Origin: Meghimatium bilineatum
Taxonomy: Eukaryota; Mollusca; Gastropoda; Stylommatophora; Philomycidae
NCBI GenBank assembly: GCA_034231615.1
Contig: CM067298.1
Location: 9,414,140 to 9,478,139 of the forward strand
Length of the DNA: 64,000 nucleotides
Direction: 5' to 3'
The notes under the pieces were generated by a model. The model was not told the origin of the DNA, did no database searches, and worked only from the letters and a program-made list of their open reading frames with translations. Both the position numbers and the translations under genes were made by a program. This document shows positions 33,349 to 44,700 of the stretch, piece by piece. The first letter of the stretch is position 1; each line of letters begins with the position of its first letter.

Positions 33349-33500
33349 AACGAAGAGGGATGTGTCCAGCCATTGGTGCAAATAAAAACGGTGAGACAGC
33401 GTATTTCCATTCTCTGTGCTACATACCGCAGGAAATCTAGTAGGGTCATTTCCGTTTCAAGAGAGATCCAGCGGGAGTTTGAGAATGAACTCTGAAGAAG
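33349..33500 (+). repeat. Family A retroposon, diverged
   Basis: A layout with GGATGTGTCCAGCCATTGGTGC, AACGGTGAGACAG, CCATTCTCTG, GAAATCTAGTAGGGTCATT and GAGATCCAGCGGGAGTTTGA. The H1 pairing has decayed (TGTGTC, GAGACA). It ends CTGAAGAAG. Confidence 0.8.
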
Positions 33501-33565
33501 TATGTATATGCGACGATATGTATATGGTAACTAGCATAAAAACTAAACTAGAGAATTGAACTTAC

Positions 33566-33899
33566 CCTGAACACTTCGTCTGTAAGTGGTCTCTCTAAAA
33601 TCGTAAAATGGGGAAGTGCAAGATTCTGAAGATGGACTGATATTTGGGCTCAAGTTAATAAGTGGTGGACTATGGGTGCTGATGAGGTTGTCGTTGTTGT
33701 CGAGGTTCAGAGCTGCTACTGCGGCAGAGGCTGCAATGTGTTCTGCTGTGCTAGTACGGCAACTGTTATCCGGTCCTGCAACCAGTTCCAAATCTTCAGT
33801 GTAGCATGGCAGAAAATGATGATGATGGCGACTGGAGTGACGATGATGATAATGGACGCGTGACGTGTCCTGTGAAGACTCTACTGGCATAATCCACAA
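33566..33899 (-). CDS. Possible internal exon of an unidentified gene
   Basis: On the minus strand an open frame of about 110 codons ends at an ideal splice donor: the exon's TTCAGG (33571-33566) followed by GTAAGT (33565-33560). Possible acceptors are ATTATGCCAG and TCTTCACAG near 33900-33875. The peptide is His/Ser-rich at first, then TEDLELVAGPDNSCRTSTAE, an alanine-rich stretch, SPPLINLSPNISPSSESCTS and SPFYDFRETTYRRSVQ. It does not look like a transposon. The family is not recognised and no partner exon was found in this window. Confidence 0.4.
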
Positions 33900-34019
33900 A
33901 ACCTAGGTGTCATCAAGTCTAGAGGAAACAAAATAAATAAAAATGACTTCATTCTTAAGGATGTCAGGTGGAAAAAACAAAAAACTAAATATGAATTGCT
34001 TTCTTTCTCGCTAGTGTTC
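33900..34019. other. Spacer
   Basis: No recognised feature. Confidence 0.3.
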
Positions 34020-34450
34020 TGAAGAGGCCCGAGAAGGGAGCAAGGAATAACAATGTTACCTGTCACTCATGTCGTAAGAGGCATCTAAGGAGATTCTGCG
34101 GTGGAGTTGACTATCCCATATCTTCGTCATCAGAGTTCATTCTCAAACTCCTACTGGATCTTTCTTGTAGCAAGAACAAGGTCCATTCTAGATTACCAGC
34201 AGGATGTAGTCCAGAGAATGGAAATGCGTTGTGTCTCCGTTTTATTTGCGCCAATGGCCCGACACATCCGTCTTCGGCTGAGATATCCCATATAGGGTCA
34301 AAAGGACACAGAAACCATAATGAAGTCGGATGTATCAGGCCATAATTCACATGAACTGTCACGAAGCTGTAATCTATGACACAGCACATTCCATTCTCTA
34401 GGCTATATCTTGCTGATCCACAGGAGTTTGAGAACGAATGTAAAAGAAAA
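34020..34450 (+). repeat. Family B retroposon, long form, split by an A insertion
   Basis: Head at 34030-34121 (GGGAGCAAGGAATAAC, GTCGTAAGAGGCATCTAAGG, GACTATCCCATAT). Body at 34284-34450 (CATATAGGGTCAAAAGG, GAAGTCGGATGTATCAGGCC, ATGACACAGCACATTCCATT, GTTTGAGAACGAATG). The insertion point sits at TATCCCATAT. Confidence 0.8.
34122..34283 (-). mobile_element. Family A retroposon, 10-bp TSD, inside B
   Basis: Antisense A bounded by TATCCCATAT at 34112-34121 and 34284-34293. H1 reads TGTGTC and GACACA. The palindrome is mutated (AGAACAAGGTCCAT). Confidence 0.9.
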
Positions 34451-34504
34451 CTTTCTTTCTACGTGTGTTACAGGTACCAGAAATTACACAACTGGAAGAT
34501 AGTG

Positions 34505-34658
34505 TTCTTCTTCATCCCTCATTCCACACTCCAACTGGATCTCTCTTGTAGCAGGACAATGGTGCTACTAGATTTCTAGCAGGATGTAGTCCAGAGAACA
34601 GAAATGCGTTGTGCCGCCGTTTTATTTGCACTAATGGCCCGACACATCCGTCTTCGAC
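34505..34658 (-). repeat. Family A retroposon
   Basis: Antisense A with CTTCTTCATCCCTCATTC, GGATCTCTCTTGTAGCAGG and GACACATCCGTCTTCGAC. The first antisense arm reads TGTGCCG while the second is CGACACA, giving a G-U or mismatched pair in H1. Confidence 0.8.
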
Positions 34659-34995
34659 AGGTAAGATACCGTAACTTAGTGGTTACTGCAGTATCTTCAT
34701 GATCAGGTTTGTCTATGTTTCAATTGTTCTCACCCTTAATTGGCCAGCACATATTATTGTGTGATTGGGACAATATAAATGCATTGCTGATTCTTCATGA
34801 GTTCTTGATGAGCATCCAGCATCACTGCACAAAAGGAGTTTTCCATAAATGCGCTGCTTGCCATTCCGACAGATATCTAAAAGTATATAAGCTCAATTGT
34901 AAAACTACTTTAAAGCAATGATGCGATATTTGTTCATTTCATCACAGTGCACCAGAGTTTGACATTTCCAGGTCACGGATATGTTGCCGGAATGC
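34659..34995. other. Unannotated stretch
   Basis: No recognised gene or repeat. Confidence 0.3.
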
Positions 34996-35252
34996 AAAAG
35001 GGGAGCGCAGAATGACGACAATGTTACCTGCCAATCAAGTCATAGAAAGCCGCCAATGAGAGTTATAGGGGGTGGAGTTGCCTATCGCATCCAATAGGGT
35101 AAAAGTAATCTTAAGTCATGCTGAAGTTGGATGTATCAGTCCAAACTGTGCAGATATCACAGCCAAGCTGTAAAGCATAACCCAAATCATTCCGTTCTCT
35201 GGACTACATCCTGAAAGTCTGCAGCGGATTGAGCACTATTGCAGAAGAATAT
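34996..35252 (+). repeat. Family B retroposon, long form, diverged
   Basis: Head (GGGAGCGCAGAATGACG, TGTTACCTGCCAATCAAGTC) and body (GCTGAAGTTGGATGTATCAG, TCCGTTCTCTGGACTACATC, TATTGCAGAAGAA). H1 has decayed. Confidence 0.75.
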
Positions 35253-36214
35253 GTAACTGAGCTGGAAAAATTATTAGACCACAAATAATCCACCATAATG
35301 AAATTGGTACCAGAATTAGAAAAGCAAAGGCGGCAGGTAGGACATCACTCTAGCATGCTATTATATATTAAAGTAAACTCTGTTCACTTTAAAAATTAAG
35401 TGGGTCAATACACACCCCCACATTACTCCGCGACAACAGACGATTATGGTGCTGGAGTAGGCCTAGTCCCATCCCAAAGTCATCCAGAAGCAGTGCTGAA
35501 GTCACATGTGCTAAAAGGGCAACCAATATTGTAGCTAAACTGCAAAAACAAGACACAGCGCATTGCATACTTTGGACTACATTCTATTAATCTACACGAG
35601 TTTAAGAATTAACACCGAAAAAAACTGAGCATGACACTAATATCAATTTTTGCCATCCCGTATTTGTATCATCTAGGAACTGGAAAATTACTACGGAAAA
35701 ATTAAATAGACAAAATATTGATGTTTTGCTAATCACTGGAAGCGTACAGGAAATACACAAACTGATGTTTCGACAAAAAAGACTTTATCAAAAACACAAC
35801 TTAGCTCACAAGTAAAGGACAGCACTGCCTATGATAAATATTCTAAACAAAAATGCTAAAAGGGAAGGAATAATAAATAGCAATATAAAAAACTTACGGG
35901 ACAGATGAAACAGAATTAATGGAAAATTGACAGAATACAACAGGATATTCACAATGAAGGGTGGTCAGGCTGAAATACTTTAGTGTATCAAAGTGGTGGA
36001 TACATCAGTTCTCAAGCGTATATCAAGCCCATTGATCTGAGGAACGCTTTTTTAACGACAGCCATTTGAACATCCCAGAACAATGGTTAATAGCTTGTAG
36101 ATGTTGACAGAATTGGTCACAGAGTCTCACCCAACTTCCCTCTGTAGTTCATATCACTATGGTTGCAAATGAATAGTATAGATAACATTTCGGGACACAT
36201 TGTGCAGATGCATA
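35253..36214. repeat. Diverged B copy and a Penelope-type end
   Basis: An old B copy lies at 35455-35622 (CCCATCCCAAAGTCATCC, GCTGAAGTCACATGTGC, GACACAGCGCATTGCATAC, TTGGACTACATTC). An antisense Penelope-type terminus lies at 35740-35810 (GATGTTTCGACAAAAAAGAC, TTTATCAAAAACAC), preceded by GTTTTGCTAATCACT, shared with about 10330. The remainder is unannotated. Confidence 0.55.
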
Positions 36215-36430
36215 AAGGGACACAACTAAAAGCAGCCATGCATGTCATGGGAGAAAATGCCAATAAGGAGGTTTAATAATGTACGTTGTCTGCCCCATCT
36301 CACAGGTCAGTGGCCCAAAAACCATGTTGAGGTCAGATATCACAGCCTGGATGTGAACACACACAGCACATTCCGTTCTTGTAACTACATCTTGTTAACC
36401 AACTAACATTCGAGAACGAACTTAGTTGAT
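36215..36430 (+). repeat. Family B retroposon, strongly diverged
   Basis: Recognisable by GCATGTCATGGGAG, CCAATAAGGAGGTTT, CTGCCCCATCTCA, ACAGCACATTCCGTTCTTG and CGAGAACGAAC. The pairing segments are lost. Confidence 0.6.
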
Positions 36431-36794
36431 TTCAAACAATTATATGATAACTAATGGAAACTAGGCACCTCCTAAAATTCCAATTAAAGTGGCTTTCAGT
36501 CATCCATTTGTTCTTATCGCAGCCTGAAGTGGCTTTTAAATATTAGTCATTCAGAAGCAGTGCACAAACAGCTGTGCAGTATGTGTGTATGATGTTGTCT
36601 GTGTTTTGATCAACAGGTTCATATTCATAGTAACTTGAATACACATTGGAAGTCCTGACTAAAATCGAATATATTTTTTTACAGATAAAGTGTGGTAGAA
36701 TTTGGCATATGTGTTGATTGATCTATTTTGTGAGGCAAATAGGTGCCAGCTGAACGGACCTGGTTCAATCCTGTCTAATGCTTTCAAATTTTTG
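36431..36794. other. Unannotated stretch
   Basis: No recognised feature. Confidence 0.3.
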
Positions 36795-36915
36795 CATAAA
36801 AACACAACTTTAATCTACATAATAATAAGACCCATAACCCATCAGAGTTGTAGGGGCACCCTTTGGAGACATCACAAACAGTCCTCCAATCACTTCTGTT
36901 CTCAGCCATTCAGCT
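36795..36915 (-). repeat. RTE-like LINE 3' end fragment
   Basis: Antisense of the 3' terminus at 3200-3300: CCCATAACCCATCAGAGTTG, TAGGGGCACC and AGTCCTCCAATCAC correspond to the GGTACCCCTACGACCCTGAA region. The same terminus recurs at 52290-52430. Confidence 0.6.
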
Positions 36916-37134
36916 CAGACGAGTGTAGAATAATCATGCCCATATCATTCCTTGTTGTTAATCCGAAATTTATTTTCTGTCTCTTCTACTTCCGCTCTTA
37001 ACTGTTCCTTGCAAATTAGTTTTAGGAAAGTGAGTCGTATCTCATTACATATCCTAACCAAACATGTTAGAACAGTTTTACAATTACACACACTGAGATT
37101 TAAATATATTCATTTAATGCCAAAGTCACATTTT
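36916..37134. other. Spacer
   Basis: No recognised feature. Confidence 0.3.
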
Positions 37135-37262
37135 TCTTGCCAATGGCACAAATAAAATGGCAACATAACGCATTTCAGTTCTCTGGACTACATCCTACTG
37201 GAAATCTAGTAGGACCATTTTTTTGCTATAAGAGAGATTCAGTAGGAGTTTGCAAACAAACA
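37135..37262 (+). repeat. Family A retroposon, 5'-truncated
   Basis: Starts inside the H1 loop (GCCAATGGCACAAATAAAAT), then CGCATTTCAGTTCTCTGGAC, CCTACTGGAAATCTAGTAGG, GAGATTCAGTAGGAGTTTG. H2 arms here are CCTACTGGA and TTCAGTAGG, so a base pair has changed on both sides (G-C to A-T). Confidence 0.75.
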
Positions 37263-38454
37263 ACAAATATATTCATCTGGAAATTTCAGATTGGTTTTTT
37301 TTTTACCCTGCCACTCATTCATTAGATCACAACACAAACAGCTTCAATGAATTGTCATTCACTTTAAGTTCTCCAAAGAGACCCTCGGATTGTGTGCAGT
37401 ACCTTTTTTTTAAGTAATCTAGTAAACAAGCATTACAACAGGATGTTTGTTCGAGAACCCTATGAATTGCGAGTGAATAGCTCTTACTTCCTCTTATGCA
37501 GTGGGGCGTTTTTTCTGAGCTTTCTTTCATACCAAGTAGACTTCAGCTTTCGGCTGAGTGTAATACCTATTGAAGGCAGAGGTTTAGTCTATAATTCAGA
37601 ATTAGATCTATAATTGCATAGATAACATGCTACAAAGTTTCAATAAGAGAGCCTCAATATAACAGTATGTCATCAACTAAGATTTTCTGTTGTATGGGTG
37701 GTTTGTCTAGTGGGTCATTGGTGAGACCTACAAACACAACCGCATGCATACATACAACAGGATGTTGAACTAACCAAAATGAGTAATCGATGTGTAATTT
37801 TAATCAGCCACGTACATTATAATATTCAACCAATCTATATATATTACTAACACAACCTTACACAGCCCAAGCCTGTAGATAAGGTGGGCTGGATCGGTGT
37901 TGGTTGTAGTTTTCAACCCCCCCCCCAATAAGAGAACATTACTTTTAGTACAGTGGAAACCATGTTTTAAAACATGTCCAGTTGAACAAAATATGTGTGT
38001 AACTATCCCAATTCTCTATATACAATTATTCACAGAGTAACTCATAAACTAATTGGTGATTTTGAAAATGTTGAAAAAAGAGGGAATTTTGTTATAAAAG
38101 TATGCAATCTAAAGGGATTCCGGTGTACTGGGAAACAAGTCAAATGGAGGGTAATCCCCATCTCCTTAACTATTTTGCAATGCCGAAATCAAATGTGTTG
38201 AACTGGAAGCTGCAAAATAACGCAGCTCCGCTTTGAAACCAGCAGAAGCAACGTACTTTAGGCATTCCAGCAGAAATCACATGAACTTGTGTGTTGGTTA
38301 TCAGAAAGTGAATGAAGAAGAACTATTTCCCACAGAAAATAACAAAAACCCCACTTAAACAAGATTATTAGCAATTTTTTTTAAGGAAAGCCCCCACCTT
38401 AAGTGATGTCATATCTACAGCCCTGACACAGACAACTGAACTTTAGCACACAAC
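37263..38454. other. Unannotated stretch
   Basis: No domain-bearing ORF. C-run at about 37917. No recognised repeat. Confidence 0.3.
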
Positions 38455-38690
38455 TTCTACTGCGTTCTGTCTCAAACTTCTGCAGATTGCAACATGTCTG
38501 CAGATTGGAATATGTTGTCATAAGTTACAGCTTGGCTGAGATATATGTGGATTTCGGCAAGCATACTTGGATCTCGGCAAGCATTAAGGATCATGGGTCA
38601 CTGATCCTTAATGGGATGGAGGATCCACTCTCAAATCTCCTTTATCACCTCTTATGATATGCATGTCAGGTAACAGTGTTACTCTTTTTT
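38455..38690 (-). repeat. Family B retroposon, diverged
   Basis: Antisense B: TGCGTTCTGTCTCAAACTTC, TGCAGATTGCAACATG, ACAGCTTGGCTGAGATAT, ATCTCCTTTATCACCTCTTA and TGCATGTCAGGTAACAGTGT of the head. H1 is not preserved. Confidence 0.65.
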
Positions 38691-38885
38691 ACTCTTTTCA
38701 TCTCCAAGTCATGGTAATCATACATAGCCTAGGAATGCACATTGGGTCAAAGGGCATGAGCACATGGACCATGGTGGACCAGCAACCAACTAGGATTGCA
38801 CATCTCTGGCTGCAACACAACTAAACAGCATATACATTGTTGCTGATTAAGCTGATAGTGATAGAACGTGTCTTTATATCTAGGT
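38691..38885. other. Spacer
   Basis: No recognised feature. Confidence 0.3.
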
Positions 38886-39040
38886 CTCCATCGAAGATGG
38901 TGTGTCAAGCCACTGGCACAAATAAAACGGCAACAACACATTTTCATTCTCTGGACTACATTCTGCTGGAAACCTAGAAGGACCATGGTTCTGCTACAAG
39001 AGAGATCCTATGGGAGTTTGAGAATGAACGCTGAAGATAT
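38886..39040 (+). repeat. Family A retroposon
   Basis: A layout with ATCGAAGATGGTGTGTCAAG, GGCACAAATAAAACGGC, TTTTCATTCTCTGGACTACA, AAGGACCATGGTTCT and GGGAGTTTGAGAATGAACGC. The second H1 arm is damaged. Confidence 0.8.
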
Positions 39041-39087
39041 CTAAACCTATAGCCATATACACCTTAGTCTACTTGAGTGATCCATTT

Positions 39088-39229
39088 CTTCTTCAGCGTT
39101 CATTCTCAAACTCCCACTGGATTTCTCTTGTAACAGTACAATGATCCTACAAGATTTCCTGGTAGTCCAGAGAATGGAAATGCATTGTTTTATTTGCGCC
39201 AATGGCCCAACACATCCGTCTTCTGTGGT
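39088..39229 (-). mobile_element. Family A retroposon, perfect 12-bp TSD
   Basis: Antisense A bounded by AGTGATCCATTT at 39076-39087 and 39230-39241. An 11-nt deletion removes part of the H1 side (GCATTGTTTTATTTGCGCC). Insertion after this loss, or later decay, cannot be told apart. Confidence 0.9.
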
Positions 39230-39289
39230 AGTGATCCATTTAATTAATCTTTATTATACAACTCAAGACATGGACTTTATATTCCAGAC

Positions 39290-39402
39290 ATAGGCCAAAA
39301 GATGATAGTGCAACAAAGTTGTAAACCATGACACATGCATTTTGTTCTCTGGACTACATCCTGCTAATGTGCTGGAGTTTGAGAATGAACACTAAAGAAG
39401 AA
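39290..39402 (+). repeat. Family B retroposon, short
   Basis: B core (GGCCAAAAGATGATAG, TGTAAACCATGACACATGCA, TTTGTTCTCTGGACTACATC) and end (GGAGTTTGAGAATGAACAC, AAGAAGAAAC). Confidence 0.7.
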
Positions 39403-39554
39403 ACTCCAAACATGCCAGAAGACCCAAAAGGCCTAAAGTTCACCCACAGTGTCAACATACCAGCAATGAACATCAAGTGGCAGGAAAAAAATCACAAACA
39501 CAGAGATGCTGCAGTGGGCACATGGCATCAATAATGGAAAAACTCAGCATTAGA

Positions 39555-39785
39555 CAACTAAGCTATACATGGGTTAAACGTGACTAAGCTGGTACACACA
39601 TGGGTTAAACATGACTAAGATGGGTCAAATGTGGGTTAAAGCTGTGTTACATGTGGGTTAAACATGACTAAGCTGGGTTACATGTGGGCTAAACATGACC
39701 AATCTGGATTACATGTCATTTACACGTGATTAATTAAGCTGGGTTACATGTAGGTTATACGTAACTAAGCTGGGTTACACGTCAA
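39555..39785. repeat. 31-bp minisatellite
   Basis: About seven imperfect units with TACATGTGGGTTAAACATGA and CTAAGCTGGGT. Divergence grows toward the right edge. Confidence 0.85.
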
Positions 39786-41402
39786 AGATTAACAACTGTG
39801 ATTAGCAACACCAGATGACTACTGTGATATAAGATGTATGCAGTCCCAATGAGAGCTGACTTTTTAATCAATCACAATATTTAAAGTTCAAGATTGGCAA
39901 CACAGCCATATGTACATGTTCCAAGCGAATGAAAGAAGAATCACAATAGCTGGGAAAATATGGGTGATGAAAATGGTGCTTGGAGATCCAGTATTATTCA
40001 AAGGTGCAGAAACGTTTTAAATAATTCTGAGGGGCATACTTGAACAGACACATGAAAGCGGAAAGTAAGGCAATGAATACCACTTTAGTTTTACTGAGGC
40101 TGAGTATTCTACAACAAACTCTACATAGAACACGCGAATTTCTCAAATTAACTAACAGATACAAAAACAAATGTTACACAACTAATGGATCAGGATATAT
40201 TGAGCCTTATACTTATATGGAATGAAAACTCAAGTTCAACTGATAGATCCATTGTCGGTTATCGTAACATTGCCTAACTACGTCGGTCCTAGGCCTGTCT
40301 TGCTTAATTTCTCAACTTTCTAGCACGCTGTTTTCAACACAAATTTCATTAGAATGCGACATTATCCGACATACATATAGATAATAGGGTTAGTGTGTAT
40401 AGTTACAGTATTTGAGTATTATATCATATACTATATATGTATGATATATAGGCCTAGTGCCTGGCTAGTCAAATATCTAAGCTTAGGCCGATCTAACAGT
40501 GCCAAATCATAATATTACTAACTACACATTACTGGCAGGATTGCTGTATAGTTCAAGTATTAGTATAGGCCTAGTGACACACTACATGACTACAGTAAAT
40601 TGTAAATAAATACACTATGCCTACACAAATTTTAATAGACTAGGCCTAATCAGAAATCAGTCTAATCTAAACTTAAGGTAAAGCAACGAACATAGGAAGG
40701 CCTTGCCTTACTATTACATTGACAACTTAGATTTAGTGGGCGTGTTTGTTTCGACTTGGTTATTACAAGACAACGCCTTCAAATCTTCTTTAATAATTTA
40801 AAATATCATAGAGTAGGCCCGAACCGTATTTCTAATATAACCAGCATGTAGCACCGTGCCGTTAGGACCTACATCAACAACTTTCTGAACTAAACGGCGC
40901 AGATGACTGTCTGCTTAGCCTAGACTACAAGTACATGCCTTTCTGCTATTGGCCCGCGTGCTTGCTACCGCCAGGCCCACTACAACCTCTTCTAACAACA
41001 CACTTACTTTATATGCTTACTTCAGTAACAATCCCTTGATGAAAATGAAGACATACCGCAACGTATAGTATCCTTTTGAGTGAAATGTGAACAAGAAACG
41101 TGTATGTTACTTCACAACACTAAAACGAATGAATATTTCTCATGCAGTGCGACAGTTAGCTCACAGCAGCTATGCCACAACTCACAATCCTAAATGCGGT
41201 CGACCAAAACTGACCCAACTTTTCTGTTGGGAAGGGAAGGGCGATAACTCTCACATTAAAATACTCGCATTGTTACCGTTCTTTGCTTTCATTATACCGT
41301 ATTGCTGGCGTCCTCTTTTTAATCATCTTCGAGGTTGTTGCAATCTTGATTACCTGAACAGCGATCTCCATTAGTATTTTTTAAATTGTAACTGCAATTT
41401 TT
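39786..41402. other. Unannotated stretch
   Basis: AT-rich, with many TAGGCCTA motifs. A 95-codon plus ORF at 41087-41374 has no domain. No recognised repeat. Confidence 0.3.
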
Positions 41403-41620
41403 GACCTGCCACGCATGTTCTAAAAGGCGACTAATGAGGTTTTGAAATGGAGTTGCTGTCCCATTTAATGCAGAAGCCATGATAATTAAAGTCGTATATG
41501 TCAGGCATAGCCTAAACCAAAGATGTCGCAGCTAATCTGTAAACCAGGACACAACGCATTCCGCTCTCCGGACTACATCCTGCTAATTTTCAGGAGTTTG
41601 AGAGAAAAATCTGAAGAAGA
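41403..41620 (+). repeat. Family B retroposon, long form
   Basis: Head (GACCTGCCACGCATG, CTAAAAGGCGACTAATGAGG, GAGTTGCTGTCCCAT) and body (TCGCAGCTAATCTGTAAACC, AGGACACAACGCATTCCGC, TCTCCGGACTACATCCTGC, GAAGAAGAC). H1 is damaged. Confidence 0.75.
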
Positions 41621-42394
41621 CGACGATATAGTCAAATTTGATTAACATTCACGGTTGAAAATAGCTTACCTCACCAATATAATTATTTTATAAAATGTTT
41701 TTAGTACTGTTGTATAATTAGAATATTTATGGTATATCTTTGTGATAAGCAACCTTAAACTTCGACACGCCATATTTTACTTCTCGATTCACCATATATA
41801 TATATATATATATATAGTCTGTGATGTTTCTCCTTCGCTAACGAAGTTTACGGCATGAAACAAAAATGTGATGAACAAGTGAAAAGGAAATAAAAACCAT
41901 GTGATTGTCTAATTTGCTTGTTCGTAGATGCCCGATAAGTCCGATTCGTACCCGGAAAATTCTTTTCGGAAAGAATATCGCCATGGTTATAGATGTCATT
42001 TAGTATTTTGATGATTATTTTTATGCCATACTCCCCCAGAACTTCTAATTATTCCTTTGTAACATTACTGGTCAATGAGATTTATTGAGGTTATCTTCTT
42101 ATAGAAGCTTCATGGCACGTTATCTATATAATCCCGTAGTCGTAACCTTCGATAACAGTTACCATGTTGTTCCGACAGGCCGACGTTGTGCTTGAATTAG
42201 TTACGAGCACGGCGTGGGTGGGCGGAACAACAAAGAAACCTGTCTCAGCGGCCAGAGTTGTGCCCTGATGTCGACGTCTGTTTCGGCGGCATTGGACTCG
42301 AAACACCATCGAGTCGAATATTATATTGTTTATTATATATTGTTTCTTCCACCCCATGCAGTTAATATACAGGATGCCTTCTTTGTTGTACTGT
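41621..42394. other. Unannotated stretch
   Basis: An (AT)n run lies at about 41795-41817. No recognised gene. Confidence 0.3.
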
Positions 42395-42620
42395 ATGTCT
42401 GACTATATTGCATAGAATATTTCTCAATTTTTGTAACGCTAATTTGGCTTGTGCTATTCTTTTCTCTATATCATTAGAGCTAGATGCCATCTGATATTAA
42501 AATGGTGCCAATATACTTGACTTTATCCACTCGATTTAATTGTGCATCATTGATATTAATACTGCATCTTGGCGGTGTGTATTTCTTTGAAACAACCATC
42601 CTTTTTTTCTAATTTAGACA
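42395..42620 (-). pseudogene. RTE-like RT fragment
   Basis: Minus strand: NDAQLNRVDKVKYIGTILIS then, after a frameshift, SSNDIEKRIAQAKLALQKLR. This is the YLGxxIxxDG and following helix region seen in other RTE copies here. Only about 65 codons survive. Confidence 0.65.
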
Positions 42621-43084
42621 TGGGTCTTTATTTTCACTTTATAGTACTATCTATTTATCCATCCATCCATCGTTATGTCTGTCTGTCTACCTAACTATCT
42701 ATGTACCTATATGTGACAGATAGAAAGGGGAGGAGTCGATATATCAGCCTTGTTTGATATTCGATGATACGACAGAGAGCCCTTCCTTTAACCTTTCATT
42801 AACGAGTAAATAAATACGGTATAGTGCATTTGCGTGGTCATTGTAATTGGCAAGCACCTAGCACCTACAGAAGTAGTGCAGGTAGCTAATGTTCGGATGG
42901 TTTTGTTTTGACAAACTAATAACAAGGCGATCCGTCTAGACAGTTAAGAAAAATCTTTTTAGAGTCAAGACGGTGATGGTCGGATCAATGTACATATTTA
43001 TCTAGTTCGCCATAAAGCGCGAAGTAAACTTAATCCGTTAACATTACCATTGCCCAATGGGAGACCGAAAACATTCGACCATAG
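42621..43084. other. Unannotated; short tetranucleotide repeats
   Basis: TCCA/TCTG/ATCT-type tetranucleotide repeats at about 42655-42715. No gene recognised. Confidence 0.4.
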
Positions 43085-43700
43085 ATGGAGATTGCACTTT
43101 TTAAGTTTATACAGCCCCATCGAGGCCAGCAGCTTTAAGTGGTGATAGAACTAAGTTCAGCCATCAGTGACTTTGAAAACTAAGACTGGTCGGGCAGTCC
43201 CACTCGAGCAGGACTATATTCCTGTCCAAGTAAGCAGAGTGCTGAAGACGGAAGTAACCAACCAAAAGGCGGACAATTAATCAGAATGGTACATACAAAA
43301 CACAATGGAACCATGTCTATATTCAAAGATAGGTATGGTGCCTGCCCTGTGACGGACGTCCAGGAAGGGACAGTGCCGGGCCTATACATGAAAAGCCCAA
43401 ACTCCAATTACAGGAGACCCTTCTCAATTGCCCCGAGGAGCCAGGAGGCAAGGTGTGAACTACAAAAGACAGTGAGTTTTATTTTTGTTCTTCAGCATTC
43501 ATTCAAACTACTGCTTGATCTCTCTTGTAGCAGGCGATGGTCCTACTAGATTTCCATGATGTAATCCAGAGTATGGATATGCGTTGTGTCGTTGTTTAAT
43601 TTTCGGCAATGGTCCGACACATCCGTCTGTGGCAGAGTTTTATTCAGGAGAAATAATTACAGATATAGATATGTTTCAATCGAACGAAAGAAGCAGAAGA
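43085..43700 (+). mobile_element. Family D: internally deleted I-like LINE derivative, copy 1
   Basis: The first part (CCCCATCGAGGCCAGCAGC through GTGCCTGCCCTGTGACGG, GGCCTATACATG and GAGGAGCCAGGAGGCA) matches the 5' region of the I-like LINE seen in antisense at 47690-48000. The last part (TGAACTACAAAAGACAGTGAG, ATTACAGATATAGA, GAACGAAAGAAG) matches that LINE's 3' end at 57470-57550. The protein-coding middle is missing. An A element interrupts it at 43484-43634. Confidence 0.8.
43484..43634 (-). mobile_element. Family A retroposon, 10-bp TSD, inside D
   Basis: Antisense A bounded by GAGTTTTATT at 43474-43483 and 43635-43644. Contains CATTCATTCAAACTACTGC, TAGATTTCCATGATG and GACACATCCGTCTGTGGC. 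Confidence 0.9.
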
Positions 43701-43799
43701 GGTTGTACAGGATGGGAACGGGGGAAATTGACTATGTTTGACTTGGCAACACAAAATTGGTATAAAAATAATGTTTATCAATTGTCGTCTTGTAGCCAT
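43701..43799. other. Spacer
   Basis: No recognised feature. Confidence 0.3.
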
Positions 43800-44700
43800 G
43801 CAGATTGATGGGTGTTTAAGTATTGGTGGCTGGTAAGCTACAACATTAGCTTTTTGACAACTTGTTTTAATTTCTCTGTCGAGTTTGCCATCCTCCGTAA
43901 ATATGCTTCCTATGTATTTAAACTCTGGGACTTGTTTTAGTTTGGTACCATTGACAGATATATTTTAATGGCCTGGTGTTCTGCTTATCTTCATAGTCTC
44001 TGTTTTAGATGTGTTTAGTTTCAGGTTGTGTTGTTCGCAGGTTGTATGGGATAAGTGTGTGTGTGCCGCTATAATTCGTGTTCAGATTCGTATATTAAAC
44101 ATTGATCATTTGCAAATAGCAATTCGTTGAGTGAGCTGTGATCTTCATTTGATGCTTCTGCTGGAGTTAGTTTGTTTCTTGGGTCTGCTTCTTTAGCTAT
44201 CCTGTCCATGTATGTTACCAACAGAAGTTGTGATAGTACACAGCCTTGTCTAACGCCTGTTTTTATTTCAAATGGGTCTGTTGTGCCCCAGTAGTTCTGA
44301 TTACGCTCTGGCAGTTTTTGTATGAAGTTCTTATGTTGTCTAGTAATTGTTCATGTACTCCATAGTCCTCCAATATTAGCCACAGTTTATCTCTGTCAAC
44401 TCTGTCAAGTGCCTTGGTCGCTTGGTCGTTGAAGGCGATCTTTAGTTGTAGGTCATATTCAAGTTTCTTTTCGCTCAGCTGTGCATCCCATACAATTCCT
44501 GAAACCAAATTGTGTCTTATTTAGCTGGGGTTCTATTTTCTGTCTTACTCTCTGTTCTATGATTTTTTTGCGTATATCTTTCCTATGTGGCTGAGCAGAG
44601 ATATGCCTCTGTATGTCTCACACTCTCTTTTGTTGCCCTTGTTTTTCCGTATGGGTGCAATTATTGCCCTCTGTCAGTCATTTGGTACTTGTTTGACAAA
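43800..44700 (-). pseudogene. RTE-like LINE RT domain
   Basis: Minus strand from 44700: QVPND...IAPIRKN-like residues, YRGISLLSHIGK region (shifted frames), then ORF 44508-44263 with DLQLKIAF, ALDRVDRDKLWLILEDYGVH and IRTSYKNCQSVIRTTGAQQ. Next come IKTGVRQGCVLSQLLLVTYM, LLFANDQCLI (catalytic motif with Asn for the first Asp) and EFKYIGSIFTEDGKLDREI. Most of the RT palm is covered, but the catalytic change and frameshifts mark a dead copy. Confidence 0.8.

Noticed and set aside
33144-33449. 101-codon minus ORF
   Set aside because: It spans the antisense of an RTE tail and an A copy.
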